From: Deltaproteobacteria bacterium
Lineage (GTDB): Bacteria; Desulfobacterota; Desulfobacteria; Desulfobacterales; ETH-SRB1
NCBI GenBank assembly: GCA_019314185.1
Contig: JAFCZU010000166.1
Coordinates: forward strand, 1-6,989
Length of the DNA: 6,989 nt
Reading direction: 5' to 3'
A program made the position numbers and the translations under genes. The notes under the pieces were generated by a model. That model did no database searches. It saw only the letters and a program-made list of their open reading frames with translations, and had not been told where the DNA came from. This document shows positions 1-6,728 of this stretch, one piece after another. Numbering within the stretch: the stretch's first letter is position 1; each line of letters opens with the position of its first letter.

Positions 1-175
1 CATAGTTACGTATCATTCCAGTATCTAAACTTACAGTGTCAACGCAATAATCTTGAGCCCAAAAACGGTTACCCAATAGGTTGTTGGCATAATTTGCGAA
101 ATTTGCTACTCCTTCGTTAAGTTGTGGGACAACTCGACCTTGGAATAACAAATGTTGTTCAGATGGTAAAACCAC
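1..175 (-). pseudogene. tnpA: Decayed IS200/IS605-family Y1 transposase (TnpA), C-terminal part, runs off left edge
   Basis: Read on the minus strand, bases about 71 to 1 encode GNRFWAQDY then YCVDTVSLDTGMIRNY. This matches the conserved C-terminal part of IS200-type TnpA, typically written (Y)WGN.FW..GYCVDTVGLD..MIRKYV. The last Tyr (bases 2-4) sits where the catalytic nucleophile is expected. Upstream the reading frame is broken. RRSSKFRKLCQQP lies in another frame, and two one-base losses near 72-74 and 79-80 would join it as ..QQPYWGNRFW. Further upstream LPSEQHLL aligns with the family's PDHVHLL, so the first His of the HUH metal motif would be lost. The N-terminal half is absent. Family knowledge: these enzymes move single-stranded DNA using one tyrosine. 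This copy cannot be active as it stands. The family call is fairly firm for the last 25 residues and weaker for the rest. Confidence 0.55.
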
Positions 176-184
176 TGAACTGTG

Positions 185-210
185 ACCTGGCCCTGAGGGC
201 CAGGTTTTCT
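185..210 (+). terminator. Strong hairpin with T-tract, probable rho-independent terminator
   Basis: ACCTGGCCC (185-193) and GGGCCAGGT (197-205) form a perfect 9-bp GC-rich stem with a TGA loop. TTTTCT follows directly on the + strand only, so termination should act on transcripts running rightward into the polysaccharide locus. The hairpin sits beside the tnpA remnant. IS200-type elements are known to carry a terminator-like stem-loop near their left end that blocks incoming transcription, and the stem is similar in design to the one at 6622-6644 (ACC...CC / GG...GGT). It may therefore be the surviving left-end hairpin of the decayed element rather than a host terminator. Confidence 0.7.
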
Positions 211-418
211 ATGTTAGAATAAAGTCACAAGATAACAACATCCCCCATTATTTTGTTTTAAAAGAAAATTCAGTAAATCCAGTCAGCCTTGTTAAATCCC
301 TTTGAGCTGTTTAACCGGGTCCAAAAATAAACCACATCTGACAGAAAAAAAGAGGTTTTAAAATAGCATAAATATCAATTGGATAGCGAGTTATTTATTT
401 ACTTATGGACGTCCCCTA
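211..418. other. AT-rich stretch without a recognisable gene
   Basis: No intact reading frame or RNA gene is recognised here. Both strands carry frequent stops. On the minus strand a short frame ending at a TAA (248-250) reads TAQRDLTRLTGFTEFSFKTK and could be the tail of some lost protein, but it is not identified. The last 30-40 bases before 419 may be heavily decayed wbpE sequence: a frame reading F-T-Y near 398-406 resembles the SFTY(V/I)ATAE segment of the family, but indels separate it from the clear match that follows. Confidence 0.4.
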
Positions 419-1257
419 CTGCGTCCAGCAGAGATCATTGCACTGCTCGGAGCTGTCCCCGTGTTTGTGGATGTGGATTCCCGAACCTATAATATAAACC
501 CCGACCTGATCGAAGCCGCCATTACAAAAAAAACAAAGGCCATCATGCCGGTCAGCCTCTATGGCCAGTGTGCGGATTTTAACCGCATCAATGCCATTGC
601 CAAAAATCATCATCTTCCCGTGATTGAAGACGGTGCCCAGTCATTTGGCGCTACCTGCAACGGCAGACGCTCCTGCGCCCTTTCCACCATCGGCTGCACT
701 TCATTTTTCCCATCAAAACCCCTGGGAGGATACGGGGACAGCGGTGCCTGCTTTACCGATGATGACGACCTTGCCAAAGCCATGCGGGAAATCAGGGTAC
801 ATGGTCAGGACCGCCGCTACCATCATCCCCGCATCGGGTTTAACGGACGGCTGGATACGCTTCATGCAGCCATACTCCTGGCAAAGTTTGACATTTTTCC
901 CGAAGAAGTTGAAAAAAGGAATGCCATCGGTAACCGCTACTCTGCCATGATTCAGAAATACTGCCCCGATATTGTTACCCCTTTTATTGAAGAAAGAAAC
1001 CGCTCTGTCTATGCCCAGTACACCATCCAGGTGAAGAACAGAACCAAGGTGCAGGAAAAGCTGAAAGAAAAGGGCATCCCGACCGCAGTGCATTATCCCG
1101 TGCCCCTGCACAAACAACCGGTTTTTATGGATCAACACCTCAGCTTGCCCGTATCAGAAGGTTTATCCGAAAAGGGTGCCTCAGCCTGCCCATGCACCCG
1201 TTACTGGATATTGAAACGCAGCAAATGATTGTAAATGCCTTAAAGGAAGACGTGTAA
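419..1257 (+). pseudogene. wbpE: WbpE-like sugar aminotransferase (DegT/DnrJ/EryC1 family), 5'-truncated and frameshifted
   Basis: The intact family enzyme is a PLP-dependent aminotransferase. In the WbpE branch it puts an amino group on C3 of a UDP-3-keto-GlcNAc uronic acid, a step towards UDP-diacetamido uronic acids. The match starts at AEIIALLGAVPVFVDVD (428 onward), followed by the PVSLYGQCADF block, EDGAQSFGA (PLP-contacting Asp and Gln) and SFFPSKPLG with the PLP lysine at 716-718. HGQDRRYHH, RLDTLHAAIL and SVYAQYT follow, then HYPVPLHKQP. Two defects are visible. The first 80 or so residues of the usual 355-380 are missing, with no start codon other than an internal GTG at 461 that lies inside the fold. 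Near the A-run 1170-1173 one base is also missing: restoring one A recovers CLSLPMHPLLDIETQQMIV and a TAA at 1255-1257, while the uncorrected frame ends in unrelated sequence at 1228. The gene lies 44 bases upstream of the flippase and was probably in its operon. The frameshift could be a sequencing error, but the missing N-terminus cannot. Confidence 0.85.
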
Positions 1258-1301
1258 GTGCAACAGAGAAATCTCGCCACAAAGTCCGCAGAGGTATTTT
1301 T

Positions 1302-2639
1302 ATGAATATTTCAGACAGGATAGAGAATGCTAAGTTAGCGTCCCCTCTCCACCGGTTGAGATCCTTTCTAAATGGGAATAGATTTGCCTGTAATGTGCTG
1401 AAGTTGGCTGGTGGCACAGCTCTCGGCCAAGGACTTGTCGTGGTCTTTACCCCTGTAATTACCCGGCTATATTCCCCGGCAGAAATGGGTGTTCTGGGTG
1501 TTTTTATGGCATTTGTCGGGTTCTTGAGCGTGGGGGTTGGATTGCGTTACGAGATGGCAATCGTCTCCGCGAAAGATGACCGAGAGGCTAATCATCTTTT
1601 AGTCGCATCTCTTTTCTTCGCTATTCCAACATCCATGTTTGCTGGTTTCGCGATGTGGATCATGATCCGGCATGACCTATTATCTTACGGGGCGCTTCCG
1701 ATGTGGAGTGCCATCGCAACGGTAATCGCTCTTCTCGTCACCGGGATTTTCACTGCTTTACGTTATTGGTATGTAAGGCGGGCGGACTTTGCTGGAGTGA
1801 GTCAAGCGCTGGTTTCGCAAGGCTTTGGACGAGCCGTGGTGCCGATTGCATTGGCGTGGGGGCAGGCGGGATGGATCGGGCTTTTGGTTGGAGAGATTGC
1901 CGGGCGTTCTTTAGGTATTGTAAGATTACTACGCGGCGCGGTGCCAGCGATTGTGAAAGCAATGCGGCCATTTGATAGGGTGTACTACCGTTCCATGCTG
2001 AAGGATAACTGGAAATTTCCAGCAGTAGTGCTACCATCATCGTTAATTGACTCACTTGCGGCTATGTTGCCTTTGCCGGTTTTGGCGTTTTATTTTGGTC
2101 CAGCAGCAGCAGGGCAGTTTTTGCTGGTGCAGCGTTTGAGCCAACTTCCTGCTGGGTTGGTCAGTGCCAGTGTGGGGGATGTCTTCCACTCCCATCTTTC
2201 GGATGCCTATCGGAGTGACCCCCGTCAAGTAAGAGCGATCCTCTGGACGGTGACAAAAAAACTAGGAACTATCTCTACCCTTATTTACCTGCCTTTGGCG
2301 ATAGTGGCGCCATTTATCTTTGGCACGATTTTTGGTCAGGAGTGGTCTGAAACAGGATTGTTAGTTTCAATACTTGCACCTGTGAGTCTGCTTGGGATGG
2401 TGGTGAGCCCTATGAGTCGTTTGCTGTTTGTAGTAAATCGTTCTGAACTTAAGTTGGTTATTGATGGTGTCCGTCTTTTTGTGCCGATCTTTGGTTTATG
2501 GGTCATGCACGACATGGGGTGCGACTTTTGGTATTCCGTGACAGCTTTTAGTCTTTTGAGCTCGCTGAATTACATATTGTATTTCGGGTTGATTTGGTAT
2601 GCGAGCGGTAAAAAACAGGCGAGGAAAAACAGAGAATGA
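1302..2639 (+). CDS. wzx: Wzx-like polysaccharide repeat-unit flippase
   Basis: The 445-residue inner-membrane protein has the size and layout of the Wzx/polysaccharide transport family in the MATE-like superfamily, which flips undecaprenyl-diphosphate-linked repeat units to the periplasm. After a polar N-terminal stretch of about 30 residues, KLAGGTALGQGLVVVFTPVITRLYSPAEMGVLGVF (about 34-68) is the typical first helix and loop of the family, with the usual Arg-Leu-(Y/F)-(S/T)-P-x-(E/D)-(M/F)-G pattern. Further hydrophobic segments lie at about 62-82, 98-122, 131-155, 176-200, 250-270, 320-345, 350-376, 388-402 and 408-433, giving roughly 10-12 helices. The C-terminus is basic (GKKQARKNRE) and probably cytoplasmic. 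The ATG at 1302 follows AGAGGT (1290-1295) at normal spacing. The stop overlaps the start of the next gene by four bases, which implies translational coupling to the polymerase. The exact substrate cannot be read from sequence. The gene appears intact. Confidence 0.88.
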   Translation: MNISDRIENAKLASPLHRLRSFLNGNRFACNVLKLAGGTALGQGLVVVFTPVITRLYSPAEMGVLGVFMAFVGFLSVGVGLRYEMAIVSAKDDREANHLLVASLFFAIPTSMFAGFAMWIMIRHDLLSYGALPMWSAIATVIALLVTGIFTALRYWYVRRADFAGVSQALVSQGFGRAVVPIALAWGQAGWIGLLVGEIAGRSLGIVRLLRGAVPAIVKAMRPFDRVYYRSMLKDNWKFPAVVLPSSLIDSLAAMLPLPVLAFYFGPAAAGQFLLVQRLSQLPAGLVSASVGDVFHSHLSDAYRSDPRQVRAILWTVTKKLGTISTLIYLPLAIVAPFIFGTIFGQEWSETGLLVSILAPVSLLGMVVSPMSRLLFVVNRSELKLVIDGVRLFVPIFGLWVMHDMGCDFWYSVTAFSLLSSLNYILYFGLIWYASGKKQARKNRE

Positions 2640-3973
2640 ACCGCTCTTTTTCATTACGTGTCCATAAACGACGCATACTGCTAATTGTGAGTGTCGTTTT
2701 CTATGTCATGGTGTTCAACTCGACCTACAAACTACTGATTACGCCAACGTACGACTATTGGGGCCTTTCCTATAATCCTCCGGCACTAAGTTACTTACTG
2801 GTATCATGGGCGGTCAGCCTCATCCCTGCCCTATGGATGCCAACAGAATTTAAAAGGCCGTCACTTCTTCTTTTTTACATTCAATATTTTGTTTTGTTCA
2901 TTCCATCTGTTTTTGTTCTTTATCATTCATCAAGGCCAATTCTTCCTCCTGATGAAGTGCTTTACCTGGTTTTGTTGATGTTCGTCGGTCTCTCGATTAT
3001 GCAAAGTGTGTACCTCCTTCCAATTTTACGATTCCAGCGTGCTGGGTTCCGGTATTTTGGGGTGATATTTGTTCTTTTTATGGCTACTTTTTTGGGCTAT
3101 GTTCTACTAAAATTCAGCGACAACTTTCGTTTGGCGAACTTGGTAGAGATTTATGAAGTGAGATCCGCCATGAGCGAGGTGGTATCGGCATCGGGATCGC
3201 GGTTTGGTCTTTACGCACAGACTTGGCTGGCAGGGTTCTTCTTACCGTTTTGCTTTGCAGTGGCAGCTTTTTCAAAGCGTTGGTGGATTATTGCTTTTGT
3301 TGCGATGGGGTATCTAATTTTATTTGGGATTGGAGGAAGCAAGACCACCCTATTTTCAATGGTATACATCACATTCGCATATCTATGGTTGACAAGGTCT
3401 AGGCAATTCGTTGCATCAGCTTTTGTTTGGGGCCTTTCCACACTCTTAGCATTGCCTGTTTTTTTAGAATTTATGTTGCCGCCAATTATTTCAAAATGGT
3501 ATATAGCAATACTTCATTTCCGAATTTTTACTATCCCATCATTGCTCATAGCTCAATACTATGAATTCTTCCAACACAATCCGATAACGTATATGTCTCA
3601 TGTGAGGGGCATGAACTTGTTGGTCGACTATCCATACGATAAAGCTCACTCATTGCTCATTGGAGAGTATTTCTATGGCGGTGGTATGAACGCTAATGCT
3701 GGCTTGTGGGCAGGGGATGGGTTGGCGGGTTTTGGTCCACAAGGAATTGTCTTCATGTCCGTGGTGTGTGCAATAGTGTTTTATCTGTTAGATTGTTTGT
3801 CAAGATCGTATGATGCTCGTTTTGTGGCTGTCACAATTACATTTGCTGCAACATCTTTTATGAATGTACCGCTTTCTACAACTCTATTAACTGGTGGGCT
3901 TGGTTTTGTTATGATGACCCTTTATGTTTTGCCTAACAATAGTGCATTGAAGGTAGCTTTCAGGGCACCTTAA
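2636..3973 (+). CDS. wzy: Wzy-like O-antigen/oligosaccharide repeat-unit polymerase
   Basis: The 445-residue polytopic membrane protein has hydrophobic segments at about 13-30, 50-68, 77-96, 108-130, 139-158, 196-212, 216-233, 237-252, 258-282, 290-308, 367-386 and 396-430. Between them, at about 309-366, lies a large polar loop containing NPITYMSHVRG and GGMNANAGLWAGDGLAGFG. A long periplasmic loop late in the protein, and an N-A-x-x-G-x-W-x-x-x-G-x-x-x-x-G pattern entering the next helix, are typical of oligosaccharide repeat-unit polymerases. RSAMSEVVSASGSRFG (176-191) before a helix is another loop type seen in this group. Wzy proteins are poorly conserved, so the call rests on topology, this loop and position straight after the flippase. 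The ATGA overlap with the flippase stop and a GAGG at 2621-2624 support the start. By family knowledge it joins repeat units at the periplasmic face. An O-antigen ligase is the main alternative, but ligases usually have a different loop and position. Confidence 0.78.
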   Translation: MNRSFSLRVHKRRILLIVSVVFYVMVFNSTYKLLITPTYDYWGLSYNPPALSYLLVSWAVSLIPALWMPTEFKRPSLLLFYIQYFVLFIPSVFVLYHSSRPILPPDEVLYLVLLMFVGLSIMQSVYLLPILRFQRAGFRYFGVIFVLFMATFLGYVLLKFSDNFRLANLVEIYEVRSAMSEVVSASGSRFGLYAQTWLAGFFLPFCFAVAAFSKRWWIIAFVAMGYLILFGIGGSKTTLFSMVYITFAYLWLTRSRQFVASAFVWGLSTLLALPVFLEFMLPPIISKWYIAILHFRIFTIPSLLIAQYYEFFQHNPITYMSHVRGMNLLVDYPYDKAHSLLIGEYFYGGGMNANAGLWAGDGLAGFGPQGIVFMSVVCAIVFYLLDCLSRSYDARFVAVTITFAATSFMNVPLSTTLLTGGLGFVMMTLYVLPNNSALKVAFRAP

Positions 3974-3974
3974 T

Positions 3975-4166
3975 ATGCTGGAGATTGTGCTTGCCGCTGG
4001 CGAATTAGTCCTTTTATTTGTATCAAATGATACCGTTCCCAATATTAAACGTATTCACGCACTCGATGCAATACGCTTCGTTGAGGGAAAATATTAACTA
4101 ATCTTATTGAAGATGTCCAATGTTGACTTTGTTGAGTGTCATTTGTCGTTGTGGAGGGAAGAGTGA
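3975..4166 (+). pseudogene. Decayed C-terminal remnant, probably of a GT4 glycosyltransferase
   Basis: One reading frame runs from an ATG at 3975 (one base after the polymerase stop) for 40 codons, meets TAA at 4095-4097, and continues in the same frame to a TGA at 4164-4166. That TGA overlaps the GTG start of the epimerase as GTGA. The translated piece holds ELVLLFVSNDTVPNIKR and DAIRFVEGKY, then after the stop SNVDFVECHLSLWREE. The order (a helix before N-D-x-x-x-x, then (R)FVE.KY just short of the end) resembles the C-terminal tail of GT4 glycosyltransferases. The four-base overlap with the next gene suggests the original stop codon. This is my inference. In the P. aeruginosa O5 locus a GT4 gene (wbpH) sits directly before wbpI, which fits. 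The first 40 codons could alternatively be a small unrelated ORF; AGGG at 3962-3965 is a possible but weak ribosome binding site. Confidence 0.42.
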
Positions 4167-5239
4167 AGATTATCACCATTATTGGAGCAAGACCACAATT
4201 TATAAAAGCTGCTGTAGTGAGCAGAGAAATTGGAGTAAGTTCAGGCATGGAGGAAGTTATCATCCATACCGGGCAGCACTTTGATAAAAATATGTCAGAT
4301 GTCTTTTTTGAAGAGATGGAGATCCCTGCTCCTAATTATCATCTAAATATTAATTCAGTGAACCACGGCGCAATGATTGGCAGAATGATGGAAAAAATCG
4401 AAGAGATTCTGCTCGTAGAAAAGCCAGAATTTGTATTGGTCTATGGAGACACCAACTCAACATTGGCAGGTGCCCTATCTGCAAAAAAACTGCATATTAG
4501 GGTGGTGCACGTGGAAGCGGGTTTGAGGAGTTTCAATATGCTAATGCCAGAGGAGATTAACAGAGTTCTGACAGACAGGATAAGCGATGTCCTCTGCTGT
4601 CCTACTGATAACGCAGTAGAAAATCTCAGGCAGGAAGGGTTTGAAAAGTTTCCGTGCAAATTTTCCAAAACCGGTGATGTGCTGCAGGACGCTGCCTATT
4701 ATTACCGGAAAATATCATCGACGAAGAGCGATATCATTCATAACCTTAATTTAAAGGAGCGTGACTTCGTTTTATGTACCATCCATAGGGCAGATAATAC
4801 TGAAGACCTCTGTCGGTTGAATTCCATAATTTCTGCCTTGAATGAGATTGGCCATGAGATAGATATTGTCTTCCCCGTACACCCCAGAACGGCTAAAATT
4901 ATTGAACAGAATAATATTGCAATTTCCTTTAAACCAATATCTCCTGTAAGTTACTTTGATATGATTGAACTTCTTAATAAGTCTAAGATTGTAATGACTG
5001 ATAGTGGTGGTTTGCAGAAGGAGGCGTTTTTCTTTGCCAAACCATGTATCACCCTTCGTGATGAAACTGAATGGGTGGAGCTGATTGAACAAGGTTTTAA
5101 CTGTTTGTCTGGTGCTGACAAAGAGAAGATATTGGGTTGTTTTGAAAAAATGCAAAAAAAGACTCTCGATTTTAATCAAGACTTGTATGGCACAGGACAG
5201 GCGAGTAAAAAAATAATTAAAGCGATGAAGCTTTTATAG
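4163..5239 (+). CDS. wbpI: WbpI-like UDP-GlcNAc 2-epimerase family enzyme (non-hydrolysing), likely UDP-diacetamido-uronic acid 2-epimerase
   Basis: The 358-residue cytoplasmic GT-B-fold epimerase is close to the usual length of about 355-375. Motifs in order are IGARPQFIK (7-15), HTGQHFD (35-41), YGDTNST (94-100), VEAGLRSF (117-124), PEEINR (129-134), IHRADN (207-212), HPRT (240-243), TDSGGLQKEA (279-288), TEWVEL (302-307) and YGTGQAS (342-348). Asp96, Glu118, Glu131 and His208 match the catalytic residues described for E. coli WecB. The wording of several blocks, such as HTGQHFD.NMS..FFE and SFNM.MPEEINR, is closer to P. aeruginosa WbpI, which converts UDP-GlcNAc3NAcA to UDP-ManNAc3NAcA, than to WecB. 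I therefore prefer that substrate, supported by the wbpE remnant upstream. The GTG start at 4163 is chosen because MKIITIIGARPQF is the standard N-terminus and GGAGGGAAG (4153-4161) precedes it. An in-frame GTG at 4136 would add nine atypical residues. A plain WecB role cannot be excluded. The coding sequence is intact. Confidence 0.88.
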   Translation: MKIITIIGARPQFIKAAVVSREIGVSSGMEEVIIHTGQHFDKNMSDVFFEEMEIPAPNYHLNINSVNHGAMIGRMMEKIEEILLVEKPEFVLVYGDTNSTLAGALSAKKLHIRVVHVEAGLRSFNMLMPEEINRVLTDRISDVLCCPTDNAVENLRQEGFEKFPCKFSKTGDVLQDAAYYYRKISSTKSDIIHNLNLKERDFVLCTIHRADNTEDLCRLNSIISALNEIGHEIDIVFPVHPRTAKIIEQNNIAISFKPISPVSYFDMIELLNKSKIVMTDSGGLQKEAFFFAKPCITLRDETEWVELIEQGFNCLSGADKEKILGCFEKMQKKTLDFNQDLYGTGQASKKIIKAMKLL

Positions 5240-5304
5240 TGCTCTTCTCGATTTTTCATTACTGGACTATAAATTTAAAGAGACGAAGGAGTTAAAGAGG
5301 TGTT

Positions 5305-6519
5305 ATGCGCGTTGTAATTTTGTCGGAAACCTTTGCTAAAAACATGGGTTATGCAGGAAGAATGTTGCCAAAATATCTTGCCCGTCTAGGGGTGGATGTG
5401 CATATGGTAACTATGGATTTGCTGCCTTATCATCAGATTAAGGATTTTAAGGAGACTTATGATGTTTTCACTGGTTCGACAGAACTGACACCTGGGACTA
5501 TTGAGAGTTTTGATGGCTATACCCTGCATGTTCTTGCACATAAGAAGATGTTTGGATATATGCGGATGGTGGGCTTAATGGCAAAACTCAGATCAATACA
5601 GCCCGATATTGTGCAAACTTTTGCTGCGATTGGTCCTATACCACTGGATGCTGCTCTGGCCAAACCATTCATTGGGTATAAGTTTTTCACTGGGAACCAC
5701 ACCACGGCTTCGGTTTTTCCACTTGCTCAACGGGAAGCGAAGCTTTTGGATAGGGAACGGTTAAAGTGCATCATTGCCCGTACAGTACCTGGCCGCTTTG
5801 TAAGCCTTTTTACCGAAAAGTGCTATGGGGCGACAAAAGATTGTGCTGATGTTGCAGTACGTTTTTTTGGGGTTCAGAAGACAAAAATTAATCTCTCTCT
5901 GTTAGGGGTTGATACGGAACTTTTCTTTCCTATCAGTGAAGAAGATCATAAAGTATCCTGTTTCCAGTTGCGGCAGCAACTTGGTTTTTCTCTTTCCGAT
6001 ATTGTGTGTGTGTATACAGGCAGGTTCAGCGATGATAAGAACCCGCTTGCGTTAGCTCAGGCGATTTCCCGTCTTTCTATAGAGGGTGAACCTTACCGGG
6101 GACTTTTCGTTGGTCATGGTGCCCAGGCCGAAGCTATCAAAGCCCTGCCCGGTTGTACAGTTCATCCGTTCGTACCAGTGAATGAATTACCCCTATTCTA
6201 TCGTGTATCTGATATAGGCGTCTGGCCGACTCAGGAGTCTACATCCATGCTTGATGCTGCCGCCTGTGGCCTGCCAATTATTGTAAACGATACCATGGTT
6301 GCTGTCGAACGGATTAAGGGGAATGGTATATCTTACAAGTTGAACGATGTGGATCACTTGATGTGTGCTCTGCAAAGCCTTCGTGATCCAGTTGCCAGAA
6401 ATCGTCTTGGTGAATGTGGGGCAAAAAAAATGATGCGTGACTTCAGCTGGGACTTTCTGGCAAAGCAAAGGTTGAGAGATTATGAAGCCTCGCTGGGTTC
6501 TCGATTCCATGAGAGATGA
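5305..6519 (+). CDS. GT4-type (GT-B fold) glycosyltransferase
   Basis: The 404-residue soluble or membrane-associated enzyme adds a sugar to the growing lipid-linked repeat unit. The N-terminal Rossmann-like half starts MRVVILSETF with a glycine-bearing loop MGYAGRMLPKYLARLGVDVHMV (14-35), which is the usual acceptor-side entry. The C-terminal half has the nucleotide-sugar side: LLGVDTELFFP (199-209), VYTGRFSDDKNPLALAQAI (236-254) with the donor-phosphate Arg240 and Lys245, FVGHG (268-272), VHPFVPVNELPLFYRVSDIGVWPT (286-309), then QESTSMLDAAACGLPII (310-326). The last block replaces the usual E-x7-E with E311 and D317, shorter and with Asp as second acid. Neither donor nor linkage can be read from sequence. 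It follows the epimerase by 65 bases, with AGAGG at 5296-5300 and a second purine block at 5286-5291 ahead of the ATG. Its stop overlaps the next start as ATGA. The gene appears intact. Confidence 0.85.
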   Translation: MRVVILSETFAKNMGYAGRMLPKYLARLGVDVHMVTMDLLPYHQIKDFKETYDVFTGSTELTPGTIESFDGYTLHVLAHKKMFGYMRMVGLMAKLRSIQPDIVQTFAAIGPIPLDAALAKPFIGYKFFTGNHTTASVFPLAQREAKLLDRERLKCIIARTVPGRFVSLFTEKCYGATKDCADVAVRFFGVQKTKINLSLLGVDTELFFPISEEDHKVSCFQLRQQLGFSLSDIVCVYTGRFSDDKNPLALAQAISRLSIEGEPYRGLFVGHGAQAEAIKALPGCTVHPFVPVNELPLFYRVSDIGVWPTQESTSMLDAAACGLPIIVNDTMVAVERIKGNGISYKLNDVDHLMCALQSLRDPVARNRLGECGAKKMMRDFSWDFLAKQRLRDYEASLGSRFHER

Positions 6520-6575
6520 AAATTTACAATATTTTGAAAGTTGCTTCCCATTTATCAAGAGAAAATAGTAAATAA
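6516..6575 (+). pseudogene. Truncated start of a further gene, possibly a glycosyltransferase
   Basis: An ATG at 6516 overlaps the stop of the preceding glycosyltransferase (ATGA) and GAGAG lies just upstream, so translational coupling is likely. The frame gives MKIYNILKVASHLSRENSK and then TAA at 6573-6575. Nineteen codons is too short for a normal gene. The pattern of a first beta-strand followed by (S)xLSRENGG is common at the N-terminus of GT4 glycosyltransferases, and the frame fails exactly where the glycine loop should follow. IS200-derived sequence begins within about 50 bases. I infer the next operon gene was cut by insertion or deletion here. That it was a glycosyltransferase is a guess from 19 residues. 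Confidence 0.4.
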
Positions 6576-6683
6576 CAATTGATACGAAACGAGTTTAAGC
6601 TGATTCATTAAAACTTTGGAAACCATGTCCTGTGGGCATGTGGTATTAAAGGCTTTGCCTATGAAGTAACTCAGATGCTACAA

Positions 6684-6720
6684 CCTTATCTTGAGTTGTG
6701 CCACCAATTCAAGAATAAGG
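6684..6720 (+). promoter_or_regulatory. Leader hairpin occluding the tnpA ribosome binding site
   Basis: Bases 6684-6698 pair with 6705-6720 in a 15-bp stem with one G-U pair (6695/6708), one bulged A (6714) and the six-base loop 6699-6704. The 3' arm contains most of the Shine-Dalgarno AAGGAG (6717-6722), so translation of tnpA should be repressed when the stem forms. A ribosome-binding-site-hiding stem is a known feature of IS200 leaders. A competing stem AACTCA (6668-6673) with TGAGTT (6692-6697) uses the same 5' arm, so the two folds exclude each other. Confidence 0.7.
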
Positions 6721-6728
6721 AGTAACAA

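Noticed and set aside
248..307. Minus-strand frame reading TAQRDLTRLTGFTEFSFKTK before a TAA
   Set aside because: It looks protein-like but is too short to assign, and no start or family motif is visible. It is mentioned only as a possible remnant.
302..330. TTGAGC with an AT-rich -10-like stretch as a promoter for the locus
   Set aside because: The match is weak at both boxes and such pairs occur by chance in AT-rich sequence.
713..1138. 141-residue minus-strand ORF antisense to the aminotransferase
   Set aside because: It is a shadow of the coding frame with no family resemblance or ribosome binding site, while the + strand has strong motif matches.
1160..1185. Programmed -1 frameshift at the A-run in the aminotransferase
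   Set aside because: There is no classic slippery heptamer or clear downstream pseudoknot, the family is not known for frameshifting, and the gene is also missing its N-terminus.
461..1228. Reading the aminotransferase as a functional 255-residue protein from the GTG at 461
   Set aside because: The start lies inside the fold. Upstream codons 428-460 still match the family, and the C-terminus is out of frame after about 1171.
4136..4162. Upstream GTG at 4136 as start of the epimerase
   Set aside because: It adds nine atypical residues and lacks a good ribosome binding site. GTG at 4163 has GGAGGGAAG and gives the canonical MKIITIIGARPQF.
4772..5179. 135-residue minus-strand ORF opposite the wbpI-like gene
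   Set aside because: It is antisense to conserved epimerase motifs and its composition looks like a translated complement.
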